Part shown: positions 32,072 through 43,441 of the stretch, one piece after another
Position numbering within the stretch: position 1 is the first letter of the stretch
Layout: each line of letters opens with the position of its first letter
NCBI GenBank assembly: GCA_963853835.1
Contig: OY970824.1
Coordinates: forward strand, 46,458,227-46,522,226
Reading direction: 5' to 3'
Source: Calendula officinalis
Lineage: Eukaryota; Streptophyta; Magnoliopsida; Asterales; Asteraceae
Length of the DNA stretch: 64,000 bases
Notes under the pieces: generated by a model
What the model saw: the letters and a program-made list of their open reading frames with translations, nothing else
Databases searched by the model: none
Told to the model about the DNA's origin: nothing
Program-made: the position numbers and the translations under genes

Positions 32072-35000
32072 TTAAGCTTTTAGATTTAGCATACCAAATT
32101 TAGACACAAGAAAGTTAAAACGTTTTTCGTCTAATGCCTTGGTAAACAAATCAGCTAATTGATAATCTGTAGAAACAAAGTATAATTCCACATTACCATG
32201 TTCAACATGATCTTTTATAAAGTGATATCGAAGGTCGATATGTTTAGTTTTTGAATGTTGAACAGGATTGCATGAAATTGCAATTGCACTTCGAGAATCA
32301 CAATATAAAGGAATACGACTGTATAAAAAGCCGTAATCTTTTAATTGTGATTGCATCCAAATTACCTGGGATAAGCAGCTTGCAGCAGCAACATATTCTG
32401 CCTCTGCAGTTGAAAGAGACACGCAATTTTGTTTTCGTGAAGACCAGCTCACTAGTTTATCTCCCAGAAATTGAACACTCCCAGACGTACTCTTTCGATC
32501 CAACATACATCCAGCATGGTCAGCATCAGAAAATGCAGTTAAATCAAAGGAAGTTTCTTTAGGATACCAGAGACCAAGATCTCGAGTGCCCTTCAGATAC
32601 CTAAAGATTCGTTTAACCGCTTGAAGATGAGATTCTTTAGGTGCTGCCTGATACCGAGCACAGATGCATGTAGAGAACATAATGTCTGGTCTACTCGAAG
32701 TCAGATATAGTAAAGATCCGATCATCCCCCGATAGTGGGTAACATCAACAAATTTGCCATCCGGATCAGCATGTAATTTCGAACCAGGCGACATCGGCGT
32801 CGATATTGGTTTACAATCATCCATAAGATATTTCTTCAATAAATCAGTGATATATTTGGATTGATTGATGAAAATTCCGGTCGGTAATTGGCGAACTTGA
32901 AGACCAAGAAAGAAATTCATTTCACCCATCATGCTCATCTCAAAACGTTTGACCATAAGAGCAGAGAATTTCTTGCAATATTTTGGATTTGTAGAACCAA
33001 AAATTATATCGTCGACATAAATTTGAATAAGAACAATGTCTTCCCCTTGACGTTTGATGAAGAGAGTTGTGTCGACTTTTCCTTTAGAAAAACCAGACTC
33101 AACTAAGAATTTTGATAATACATCATACCACGCCCGGGGAGCTTGTTTTAAACCGTACAAAGCCTTGTCGAGAATATAAACATGATTAGGCAAGTGTGGA
33201 TCTACAAAGCCGTCGGGTTGATGAACGTACACTTCTTCTTTGAGAATGCCATTTAAAAATGCAGTTTTTACATCCATCTGATAGATAGTAAAATTCTTAT
33301 GTGCTGCATATGCTAAGAATATTCGAATGGCTTCTATACGGGCCACAGGAGCAAAAGTTTCTTCAAAATCAATGCCTTCCTGCTGAGCATACCCTTTTGC
33401 AACTAGACGTGCTTTGTTCCGAATTACAATTCCATTTTCATCCTTTTTATTTTTGAAAATCCACTTTGTACCAATAACAGATTTGCCAGGAGGTTTTGGA
33501 ACAAGACGCCAGACTTTTAATCTTTCAAACTGATTTATTTCTTCTTGCATAGTAATAATCCAGTCTGGGTCTGAGAGAGCTTCACTGACCTTCTTTGGTT
33601 CATTTGAGCTTAAAAATGCAGTATACTGACATTCATCAGCAGTAGCTCGTCGGGTTTGAACAGAAGATTCAGGGTCACCGATTATCTGATGTAAAGGGTG
33701 CTCTCTTGTCCATTTAAGAGAATGAGGAAGTGGAATTTGACCTGGATTAATATTTGAGGTATCAGTGAATTCAGGATGTGGAATGATCGCAGTTTGAGTA
33801 GTTGATGTAGACGGTGGAGGAACAACCCGTTGAACGTTGAATTTAGAAAAATCTATCACCAAAGGTGGAGGTTGAGCTGGAACTAAAGATAAATCGAAAG
33901 AAGTAGCAGCTTGACCAGAAGATGATGATTGATTAATCGTGGGTGGAGAATCGTCCGGAGATGCTTGATGTAGCAAAGGTGAAGAATGTTCCGGAGATGA
34001 TGAAGTCTCAGGTTGTGAAACAGTAGGTGATTGAGAAGAATCATTATGTGGAGTAGCAGAAGTTGGAGAAGGAGAATCCGTAGAACTTGAAGTATGAATA
34101 TCAGGAACAGAAATAGATTGAACTTCAGCTACTGTTGGAAATGGAACGCCAGCTTCCTCCAGTAAAATATGTCGAATATTATGATAATCATCATAAAAAT
34201 GACGAAATAAAATATCCAAGTCATTCTCAGATGTTGAAGGCGTTGACGATGGTGAAGGAGTTTCAGCATTTGAAGTAACTGAATTGATAGGAAATGTCTC
34301 ATAAAAATTAACGTTAACACTTTCTCTGATCGTTCGTTTTGATCGATTATAAACTCGATAAGAAGCAGATTCCCTTGAATATCCCACAAAGATTCCTTCA
34401 TCAGCTTTTTCATCAAATTTATTCAACTTATCTTTATCATTCAGAATGAAACACCGACTCCCAAAAATATGTAAAAATTTAATATTTGGAATGCGGTTAT
34501 TGATCAGTTCATAGGGAGTTTTGTTGTATGCTTTGTTGATGATTGAACGATTTTGAGTGAAGCATGCTGTACTTATAGCTTCTGCCCAAAGAGATAATGG
34601 GAGTTTTGAATATGAAAGCATGGTACGAGCAGCTTCAACAAGAGTTCGATTTCTTCGTTCAACAACCCCATTTTGTTGAGGTGTTCTTGCAGCGGAAAAT
34701 TGGTGAGTAATATCAACTGAGTCAAGAAAAGAATCTAAAACTTGATTTTTAAATTCAGTTCCATTATCAGTGCGGATGGTATGTACTTTTAAATCTAAAT
34801 TGGTTTGAGTTTTCTTGATGAAGGATATGATGATATTAGTTGCTTCATCTTTTGTACGTAAGAAATGAACCCATGTGTATCGAGAATAATCATCAACAAT
34901 AACCAACACATATCGTTTTCCTGCTAAAGATTGAACGCTCATAGGTCCACATAAGTCCATGTGAAGTAATTCAAGCGGTTTTGAAGTACTTTGAACTGGT

Positions 35001-35554
35001 TTAGACTTATGAGGTTTCTTTGTCATTTTTCCCATCTCGCACGAAGAACATAGATGATCTTTTTCAAATTTAAGATCTGGAAGACCAGATACATGTCCAC
35101 CTTTCACCAACTTATTGATGTTTTTGAAGTTAAGATGAGAGAGGCGACGGTGCCATAACCAAGATTCATCTGATGAAGCTGTTGACATTAAGCAAACTTC
35201 TTCAAGTGGAACTACATCGTTTAGATTGATAGTAAACAGATTTGACTCTCGAGTTCCAGTAAGAAGTTCCTCTCCATCATATGTACGAACAGCACATTTC
35301 TTTGTACGAAAATTAACTTCTAATGTTTTATCGCAAAATTGACCGATACTAAACAGATTATGAGCGAGATCTTCAACATAGGTTACATTTCGAATGATTA
35401 GGTTGTGTCGGATAATATCTCCAATTCCCATAATAGCAGCTAAATGGTCATTACCAAATCTAACGGTACCCAAATATTTGTCTCTAAAATTTGTTAACAA
35501 ATTCTTGTTTCCGGTCATATGTCTTGAACAACCAGAATCAAGATACCATAAATT
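32072..35554 (-). CDS. pol: Copia Pol: protease, integrase, reverse transcriptase, RNase H
   Basis: Open for 1160 codons. Protease site WYLDSGCS at the start. Counting from the MTGNKN methionine (35518): integrase zinc domain H-H-C-C in WLWHRRLSH...CSSCEMGK (about 120-164); integrase catalytic D188 (MDLCGP), D251 (TDNGTEF) and E287 (NGVVERRN), the D,D(35)E pattern; a Ser/Pro/Thr-rich linker (about 420-640); RT from about 660 with KARLVAKGY, DVKTAFLNG, ALYGLKQAPRAW and the catalytic YVDD; RNase H with SDADHAGC, STAEAEYVA and KHIDLRYHFI to the end, LNLKA. All key residues are present and no break was found. The protein should copy RNA to DNA and integrate it from a virus-like particle. Expression is doubtful because Pol normally needs Gag translation and the Gag here is damaged; a conserved TAG (35555-35557) also precedes it. 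Confidence 0.95.
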   Translation of the reverse strand, partial: NLWYLDSGCSRHMTGNKNLLTNFRDKYLGTVRFGNDHLAAIMGIGDIIRHNLIIRNVTYVEDLAHNLFSIGQFCDKTLEVNFRTKKCAVRTYDGEELLTGTRESNLFTINLNDVVPLEEVCLMSTASSDESWLWHRRLSHLNFKNINKLVKGGHVSGLPDLKFEKDHLCSSCEMGKMTKKPHKSKPVQSTSKPLELLHMDLCGPMSVQSLAGKRYVLVIVDDYSRYTWVHFLRTKDEATNIIISFIKKTQTNLDLKVHTIRTDNGTEFKNQVLDSFLDSVDITHQFSAARTPQQNGVVERRNRTLVEAARTMLSYSKLPLSLWAEAISTACFTQNRSIINKAYNKTPYELINNRIPNIKFLHIFGSRCFILNDKDKLNKFDEKADEGIFVGYSRESASYRVYNRSKRTIRESVNVNFYETFPINSVTSNAETPSPSSTPSTSENDLDILFRHFYDDYHNIRHILLEEAGVPFPTVAEVQSISVPDIHTSSSTDSPSPTSATPHNDSSQSPTVSQPETSSSPEHSSPLLHQASPDDSPPTINQSSSSGQAATSFDLSLVPAQPPPLVIDFSKFNVQRVVPPPSTSTTQTAIIPHPEFTDTSNINPGQIPLPHSLKWTREHPLHQIIGDPESSVQTRRATADECQYTAFLSSNEPKKVSEALSDPDWIITMQEEINQFERLKVWRLVPKPPGKSVIGTKWIFKNKKDENGIVIRNKARLVAKGYAQQEGIDFEETFAPVARIEAIRIFLAYAAHKNFTIYQMDVKTAFLNGILKEEVYVHQPDGFVDPHLPNHVYILDKALYGLKQAPRAWYDVLSKFLVESGFSKGKVDTTLFIKRQGEDIVLIQIYVDDIIFGSTNPKYCKKFSALMVKRFEMSMMGEMNFFLGLQVRQLPTGIFINQSKYITDLLKKYLMDDCKPISTPMSPGSKLHADPDGKFVDVTHYRGMIGSLLYLTSSRPDIMFSTCICARYQAAPKESHLQAVKRIFRYLKGTRDLGLWYPKETSFDLTAFSDADHAGCMLDRKSTSGSVQFLGDKLVSWSSRKQNCVSLSTAEAEYVAAASCLSQVIWMQSQLKDYGFLYSRIPLYCDSRSAIAISCNPVQHSKTKHIDLRYHFIKDHVEHGNVELYFVSTDYQLADLFTKALDEKRFNFLVSKFGMLNLKA

Positions 35555-35651
35555 CTACATAAAACAATTAACAAAAGGTACCCAATCAGATATGGGTCCT
35601 ATACGATTAGTAATGCATGTTTTATGAAGAATTAGTGAATATGATTTGAAT

Positions 35652-38600
35652 TTAGAGAGTTGGAGAACTGCAAGGAGGCAGTTCTGGATTTGTTACTTTC
35701 ATAGACCATTTGAAAGATTTCTCAGGTGAGGATAAAATCCATTTTGAATTTTCATTTTGGATCCATGTAAATTTAACAAATTTGGAATTCTTTTTAGATG
35801 AAGTCGAAAAACTGGAGTTTGATGATGTAGTTGGAGTCACAGTTCGATAAACTAATTTGGTTGGTTTAAGTGTAGAAACCACACGATTTACTGATTTTGT
35901 CGAGTTAGATTGAATCCGAGATTGTGGTTTAGATGTGGATGTTGAAGTATTGGATGAAGAAACTACACGATAAACAGATTTTGACGGATTAGGATAAGAA
36001 CGTGTAGATGAAGATGTTTGCGATCGAGCAAGCATTGTTTTGCAATGTTTTGGATAACAAGTGATACATGAATGAATGATTGATCCGTTTTTATGAAGAA
36101 CATCATGTCGTCGACCACAAGGAGCATCTTTTCGAACAAAATATCGTGTATCATATTGAGAAATTGGTGTATTAGTTTTTCTATCAAAATAAATCTTTTT
36201 ACCAGTTTTGTCAGTTTTAACAATCAAATTAACACCATTCACAGTGAAATTAACAGGACGATAAATTGCTGAATCATAGACAATTCCATAACATGTAGCA
36301 GGTGAAATCAACGTTGTTGAGTTATTACATTTATTAGAATTTGAAAAAGAAGAAGCTAAAAACGAGGAAGAGCTAGACTTCTTAAGTGCATTTGACTTAA
36401 GCATACTAGACTTAGACGACTTACACTTCTGAGACTTCTCAACTGCTTTCATCCTGTCTTGCATCGGTGTTTTAAGCTTGGAATTTAAAGTTTTATCTGA
36501 AAAATGTAAAACATGAGAATTAGAATTTCTTCTTAAAAGAATTGGAGTTTTAGGAGAAGAAGAATTCTCATTGACTGATTTTGATTTTGGAGAAGCACTG
36601 TGACTTGAAACAGATTTTATTTCAACAATTTTATCTTCTAAAGCATGAATTTTTGATTGTAAAGCAGATTTTTCTTTGTCAAATGCCTTTTGGGTTGCAT
36701 CTATTTCGGTTTCCAATTGATAGATTTTCTTTTCTAGAATTAGAGAAGGAATGTAAACTTTACGGGTTACTTTTTCTTGAAGTACCGCATTTCCTTTGAT
36801 CTCAAATTCTGCAGGTGTAATAATTGGAAAATATTCATCATTTGTAAAATTTACCTTTTTAGTTTCATAAGTTTTATTTAATTCATTGTAATTGAAACTA
36901 ATTTGTGCATTCTCTGATTTAGCTCTGTTGAATGCTTCAATTTCTTCTTCCTCATCGGTCATACGAAGGAAACTTTGCCAAACATCAACATGTATGTATT
37001 TGGAATCATACAGTGTTGGAAGCACATTACAAGCCATCTTCAGATATTCTGGATTGTTCGCCCCCAGTCCTTCTCTTGAATTGAAGTATTTGAAATCTTT
37101 AGGCTTGTTCAAGTGAATTGTTTGATCAGTTTGTCCTCGTTTGGCAATGATTTCTTCAAGATTTTTGATGTGGTAAGAAAGTTGAATTTTATCATTTTGT
37201 AGTTGATGTTTGACATTTTGTTTGCTATTTAATTCTTGTGATGTTTGAATGTCTTTTTCATGAAGGGTTTCTGATAATTCTTTTATTTGTGTGTTAAAAG
37301 ATTTAAATTGACTCTCATTATCATCAAATTCTTTTTGTTTACGTTCCAACCAGTTTTTAGTGATTTGATATTCATTCCATGCATCAATGTATAACTTGTA
37401 ATATTTATCATTGTCAGCATTTGATGTGGAACTTTGTGTATTTTTAAGATTGGTCAACTCAATTTCTTGTTCAGAAATGGTATGAGACAAATGTTGAATA
37501 TCAGTCTCATATTTAACAGTCAATTCTGAAATTTGATTTTGTAACGTCAGATTCTTTTTCTTAAAATTTTTATTTTGTCTAACAATATGAACAAGTTGTG
37601 TATTATGATCAAGATATTGTTCATTTTCGTTTTCTAGTTCATCTAATTTTCCTTGAAGTAAAGTATTTAATTCTTTTTCATCCAAAAGATTTTGTTTTAA
37701 AGATTCAATTTCAGAATTCTGGTTTGTTACAAAACAATTTTCAGAATCAATTGTACTTGAAGAATTAGATTAGAGAGAACTGAGTACCTCTATTTCTTTG
37801 TTAGCCTCTTCATTGAAACGATCAGAAATCTCGGCATTCTCACGAGCCATAAAGCATAGATTTGCGGAATGCTCTTCATCTTCAGGATCAGAATCGTCCA
37901 TCCAGCTTAGATCCTCAGCTAACAACACCTTTCCCGCCTCGATTTGCTTAGCCATGAGCATCTTACGTTTGAAGTAATCAGAATTCCTAACTCTAGGTTT
38001 CTTGCAATCTCGAGAGAAATGACCAGGAAGTCCACAGTTATAACATTTCTTTGTCGGATCCAAAGGTGTTATTGTGGGTTTGTCAGATGTATTTGATGCA
38101 GATGGAGCAGACTTGAAAGTGGATGAAGATCTCTGATTGTTGTTTGTAGGAGTTGGATAATACTTCTTCTCATATCTTGAGATGAAAGACATAGCTTGCA
38201 ACAGTTGTTCTAATTCGCTCACCATCTCTTCTTTTGTATCTTTGACAGGTTCTTCTGATTTTTCTTTCAGTTTACCAGATGAATTTGACTGGTATTGTCT
38301 TGTAAGAAGAGCAAGAGTATCAAGAGTGTTTGCATTTTCCTGTTTGGTTTTGACTATATCTTTCACCATTGGAGCATTTTGAAGTAAGTACTCATACAAT
38401 TCATGCACATCTATTGAGCTCAGATCTTTATGTTGCATAGCACTGTTTCCAAATGTGGCCCACTCTGGTAGTAGACTGTTGATGAACTTGATGTTAATCT
38501 CCAAATTTTCCTTCTTCAAGTTATTTCTTCGAAGTTCATTCAACAAGTTGCAATAACGGTGATATGTGCTTTCTAATTCTTCCCCGGTGGAAGCTTTAAA

Positions 38601-39041
38601 TGATTGGTAAGCATTCAGAGTGGTTACCATCTTGGCTTTATTCCCTAAAACGGTGCCTTCCATTTGTTTTCTGATTTCATCCCAAATCTCTTTACCGGTT
38701 TCTAAACTGTCCAAGCTGTTATAAATCTCGTTCGGTAAACTCTGAAGTACGAATGAAAACGATTGTAGATCTGCTTTAGCTCGTAATTTTTGTTGAGCAT
38801 TGTATCTTGATTTAGGAAGCGGAGTTCGACCTCCAAGAACTGGCGGTGTTGCGTTTGGTGCAGCTATTACGTCTTCGTAGAATACCGCTTCACCATTTTC
38901 GAGTGAGTCACGTATTTCAGTAGCCAGTTCTTGATTTTTGATAAAATGGAGGAACCGTTTCTTCCATTGCGCGTATTCACCTCGGTATAAAACCGGAGGC
39001 TTGAGATCGGTTCCAATCGATAAAGCATCTCTTGACGTTAT
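35652..39041 (-). pseudogene. gag: Extended Gag of C1 (capsid, zinc knuckle, coiled coil), start lost
   Basis: The frame is continuous for about 1130 codons apart from one TAA (37770-37772), so it is far longer than usual copia Gag. At the expected start the codon is ATA (39041-39039) followed by TSRDALSIG; the M1 homologue has ATG there. Order: copia Gag N-terminus (LYRGEYAQWKKRFLHFI), UBN2-like helices (GKEIWDEIRKQMEG, NSLLPEWATFGNSAMQHKDL), CCHC knuckle CYNCGLPGHFSRDC (about 38010-38051), then a coiled coil (about 37685-36900) with heptads rich in E, K, Q, N, a conserved globular patch SREGLGANNPEYLKMACNVL, another coiled segment, and a Ser/Lys-rich basic tail with a Cys/His cluster (CGRRHDVLHKNG..HSCITC). 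Only the start change and one nonsense codon break it. Function of the extension is unknown. Confidence 0.9.
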
Positions 39042-40489
39042 TTGAAAATTAATGCGTACAAATATTGATTGTGTTTTTCGGTTTAAAAAGCTTTAACGAA
39101 ATTATAACAAATTTGTGTTTTGGGTTTAGTTTATAACACTTATAAATTTGTTATAACTGATACCTATTATAAATGGTTTTGGAGCTGAAAAATTGGGCCT
39201 GTAATTGAATTTAGAATTAATGGGTTTTGGGCCGAATTTATAAACGAACAGTGTAAAATGATAATGGGCTTATTTAATTTGGTATTAACTTGATCTAATC
39301 CAGCCGAACCATATCTATCAGTTGAATAAAGAACACCATATCTGATCGAACTTTTAACGATCGAATAAGCAGATTAACCTATCGATTGTACAAGCAGAAA
39401 CTCAATGTTGAAATCAATTTTGTTTACTCAGATCTTCAGAATCAACACTAAACAAGATACTAGATATTGTGTATTCAGAATCGATTTTATGGAATTAAGT
39501 TCACGGGATCTTCGGGTATCAACAGAGGTCGATTCAAGCCAGAAACAAAAATTCAGTGATTGAGTCAAGTCAGAAACGAATAGCAATCCCGTGATCGATT
39601 CTACAGAATTGATTTTGTTTAATTCGGAATTGATTTCTGGATTTTCAGAATCGACAGAGGCCGAAGATTTTCAAAATCGAATTTTTAATCGGAATTGTTT
39701 AGACGGAACTATTTAATCGGAACTGTTTAATCGGAATTGTTTAATCGGAATTGGATTATGAAATCAAAATTGAAGATTTAAGAAGCAGAATCTGAGATTG
39801 ATCGAACTTGTGAAAACTTTGTGTCGAACTGTGTGTTGACCGAAGGTGTCGAAGTAGGTGAAAGTATCTGGGCCGAAGAGAGTTGGGCCGAAGTAGGTGT
39901 TGGCCGAAGTAGGTGTGGGCCGAACTTCGCAAAGTTCGGGCCGAACTTCTAATAAAGACTTGGGCCGAACTTCACTTAAGACTTTGGGCCGAACTACAGA
40001 GAGGCGAACTTGGGCCAAGCTATCCTCGGGCCGAACTACAAGTTCGGCATATTCATGATGCCGAAGTTCTACGTACGAAACAGTAAGTCCTTTTTCTCCA
40101 CTAATTCGATCTGATTTCACTCATTTCTTCATCAATTTGTATGATTCTTCTTTCTAATTGCTCGAATTCCTGTTTCTAACACTTTGTACCGATCAATTTC
40201 TTCAATCCATTACACAAAAGCTTCAAATCTTCGATTTACAGTAACTTTTGAACTTTTTCACTTTTTCACCAAAATCATCAAATTGAAGGTTGAATGTTGA
40301 TGGAATTGATCTGGAATTGATTCTATTCTTCTTAGAAACACTGGAGACACACTAATCCATGATCAAATCTTCAATTCCAACGAAAAATTTACAACATTAA
40401 ATTTGACATGAACGAACGAACTTTTCTTCAAACTTTCTCAGAACTTCATCAATCTAGCTCGAAATTGGATCTTCTCAAAGAGAGATTAT
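39042..40489 (-). other. Leader of C1 with GGCCGAA repeats
   Basis: Runs of GGGCCGAACTT / GGCCGAAGTAGG recur about ten times at 39838-40075. A GGAATTGTTTAATC-type short tandem repeat lies at 39695-39760. No protein frame of note. The leader sits between primer site and Gag, the usual place for packaging and dimerisation signals. Confidence 0.65.
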
Positions 40490-40501
40490 GATCTGATACC
40501 A
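40490..40501 (-). other. Primer-binding site of C1
   Basis: Minus sense TGGTATCAGATC, two bases from the LTR; one mismatch to the standard initiator tRNA-Met complement TGGTATCAGAGC. Confidence 0.85.
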
Positions 40502-40503
40502 CT

Positions 40504-40835
40504 TGTTAGATCGTAATCAACTAGGATTGAGCTAATTCATGATGATTCAAGGTGAGAAATTGAAGAATTGCTTAAGTGTGTGTGTTCTTGGTGTTTGAGT
40601 GTGTGTGAGGTAGTTGAGAGGGAAAGGTTAGCTTTCAAATGGTAATTCAATTTATGAAGGAAAGCTTACAAATTAAGCCTAAAAGAAAGGTATTTAAACC
40701 TCCTCACTAAACATGCTTAATAATCATCTAATTAAGCATAAACCCAAAGACTAAGACTAATAACTAGCTTCAAACTATTACAACTTGTCATTTCTAGTCC
40801 CTAAACTATTTGATACAATACAAATGGTCCTAACA
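40504..40835 (-). repeat. 5' LTR of C1
   Basis: 332 bp, TG...CA ends, with ACTTA outside. The TATA-like palindrome is altered here (GGTTTAAATACC in minus sense, 40689-40700), which may weaken the promoter. Confidence 0.93.
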
Positions 40836-40840
40836 ACTTA

Positions 40841-42701
40841 ATATGCTATGACTTTGAATTTTTGAACGGCAAGTATAATTTGTTGTACCTGAGCTGATAT
40901 TAAATTGATGAACTGATCCAATCTTTATATATTTGATACAACCTTACTTTGTTGTCTATTTTGAAATTTGTAAGATATTTTTTTAACAGCATTTAATTAT
41001 TTTCTTTAAGCTATTAGCAGGAGGAAGATGTATTTCATTTTTACTGGGTATCTTAAAGATTAGGACAACTAAAATTTGTTGTCTATTTGACATGTTCTGG
41101 AATAAAAGGCAAGGCAAACAGGTCAGGTGACCCATTATGCACGTATGTAGCACATTGTTTTTACAACCTCTAATTTATATCATCTTAAGTTAACATGCTA
41201 TACATAATTTAAGAATCGGGGAAATAGAACACATAAATTAGGCGTAAATGGATTCATCTATATTGTAACCTGTCTTTTTTAGGAACCGATAAAAAAAGAT
41301 CAAACGGGCCAGCTGACCTGATTGGGACCAGAACCATAAATTCTTATTCGACCAATTTTTCACACGTGTAATCTATAAACGATTTGCGAACTTATAAGTA
41401 GGGGGAGTGAAAAACGTGACAGATAAAGCTCCTTAAGTAACTAAATTCTGGAACCATTTTTTTTATTTTCTAGGTCAAACAGTAACTAAATTAACAGAAA
41501 CCTAAAATGAATTAGAAACCTAAGCTGGCCTTAAATCATAATCAAACAACTTAAATCATTTGAGAATCGAAAAAGAAGATAAATTAAGCGTAAATGGATT
41601 CATCTCTGTGTGTTTTTCTACAATCGATTAAAAATATCAAACAGGCCAGCTGACCCGGTTGGGACAGATTGCAGAAGAGCATTAAGCTCAACTGCAAAAT
41701 ATTCCTGAAGCAAACCAATTGACTTCAAAAACTGAAACCCTAATAGTCGACTAAATCAAATACTCATACAAACGATTTGCAAACTTATAAGTACAATTAC
41801 TGGAAAACCTAACAAATTACAACTTTAAGCTCCTTAAATAACTGAAACCAATTTTTACTCTTATAGGTCAATCAGAAATCCAAAATGAATTAGACGGAAA
41901 CCTAAATTAGACCTAAAGTGGGCTTAAATGATAATCACCTTAAATTATTTACTGGAACATCATACTCTTTGTTAGTAAACTTATATAGCGAGCAAGTATT
42001 CGTAATTGTATGATGTACTAATTAATCATCCTATCTAATCTGAAATCGCAAAGCTGATAATTAAAAAGTCAAACTTAAAAGAAAAACATGATGGATGAAA
42101 CTCACGATTACAGACGGGGGACTGCGACTCCTTTTTTAATCTGTGAATCCAGAATTTGAAGCTCCATATTTGAAAAAGTAGTTGTGGCCTGAAATTGTTG
42201 ATGTAGGGGCGTTAAAAGAAAAGGAAGCTTAAAAAAGGAAACGATCAGAGTATAGCCCAAAGAGAAGAACCCTAGTTGAAAAGTAAGAGACCCGATGATG
42301 AAATTAGGTTTGTAGGTAGTGGCAAATCTGACATTCATAGGTACAACAGATGGCAGGAGGTGGTAATGGGCAGATGGAGATGAGAAATCAGGAGATAACA
42401 TTTACCTTAAGCAAGAGGTGGCAGGTAGTTTTCACATTTAGCAGGAGGTGGCTTGCTAATTGAGACGGTGATGAGGTGTGTTGTAAGTAGGAGCTGGCAT
42501 ATGGAATGACAACTATTCATCCATTGCTAAATGTAAATGACCATTACAACCACAAGAGTTTACAAACAATCTAAAATAAGCGCACAATTCGATTCACATC
42601 TCATCTCACCCAATTAGACATGGGATGATCCAGATTAAAGCATTAATTCTACAACTTTTTTTAGACCACTAATGATACTTAAATGTCACAATCAGGGGAG
42701 G
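40841..42701. other. Intergenic DNA with a diverged tandem duplication of about 350 bp
   Basis: 41238-41570 and 41584-41940 are related copies: both carry CGTAAATGGATTCATCT, AACGGGCCAGCTGACC / AACAGGCCAGCTGACC, CGATTTGC.AACTTATAAGTA, AAGCTCCTTAA.TAACT and CCTAAAATGAATTAGA-like blocks in the same order. A 97-codon frame on the minus strand (42108-42401) has no recognisable features. No other gene is seen. Confidence 0.5.
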
Positions 42702-42709
42702 GGTGATAG

Positions 42710-43077
42710 CAATGTTTTAAAATCCGGATTTTGAAGACAGTGCTCTAACAATGGTCGGACCGGTTCAACCGGATTACAATACTATTGAGTATTTATGTTA
42801 AATTAGTTATGTAAAAGGTATATAAATGCAAAAAAAGCAAGACGTAACACTTAACATTCAACTAAAAACATGACGTTTTAAACTTCAAAACATATAAGAT
42901 TCAAACGTATAAAAAATAATACAAAATGCTGGCTTCAAATCCAGTCAACTCATCCCAGTCCGACCGGGGTTCACAGTTAACCCGGGGGTTCGAAGTGGTT
43001 CAAAAACGGACTTTAAACCCGTCGAGGCGGCTTGGCATATTTCTATTTACCGGTCGAACCCAGGTTTTAAAACATTG
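42710..43077. mobile_element. hAT-type MITE with perfect 8-bp duplication
   Basis: TIRs CAATGTTTTAAAA and TTTTAAAACATTG; flanks GGTGATAG at 42702-42709 and 43078-43085 are identical. At 368 bp, non-coding, with CCGGTTCAACCGG-like interior. The 8-bp duplication fits hAT. Confidence 0.93.
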
Positions 43078-43094
43078 GGTGATAGTTCCAGACA

Positions 43095-43162
43095 CAGGCA
43101 TGAATCACAACAGGACCCGTAACAAATACAGGCATGAATCACAACAGGACCCGTAACAAATA
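43095..43162. repeat. Two tandem copies of a 34-bp repeat
   Basis: CAGGCATGAATCACAACAGG and the next 14 bases are repeated exactly in tandem (43095-43128, 43129-43162), beside the hAT MITE. Confidence 0.9.
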
Positions 43163-43441
43163 TAAATGGGATAAGGTTGGACCTAAACATGTTAGGGTCA
43201 TAAAATGGCTCAACACTTAACACAACTAACGTGTTTAATAGACATGATAAGTCCGGGTTGACCATCCAACTCATTTCAAATTCATATAGCACGAGCTCTA
43301 GGCCAGCCATTAGCAAAGGTCTAAAAGTAGGAAGATTAGAAGTACATCATAAAACGTAATCCGATTATAGTGCAAGATTGAATAATTAAAAAATTAACAG
43401 GAACGTTAACGAAGGTAATAATGAATATATCTTGGAATTAA

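Larger units (their letters stand above)
28551..40835 (-). mobile_element. Near-complete Ty1/copia element C1 (12.3 kb)
   Basis: ACTTA flanks the element (28546-28550 and 40836-40840). LTRs at 28551-28929 (3') and 40504-40835 (5') are nearly identical apart from a 47-bp tandem duplication in the 3' copy. On the minus strand follow the primer site, a leader of about 1.4 kb, a very long Gag with coiled coil, complete pol, and about 3.1 kb of non-coding DNA. This size and layout resemble the SIRE/Maximus lineage, but no envelope-like ORF is found. Among the elements here it is the likeliest relative of an autonomous helper. Confidence 0.95.

Noticed and set aside
42108..42401. 97-codon minus frame
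   Set aside because: No recognisable domain, no splice or context support; kept only as part of the intergenic description.
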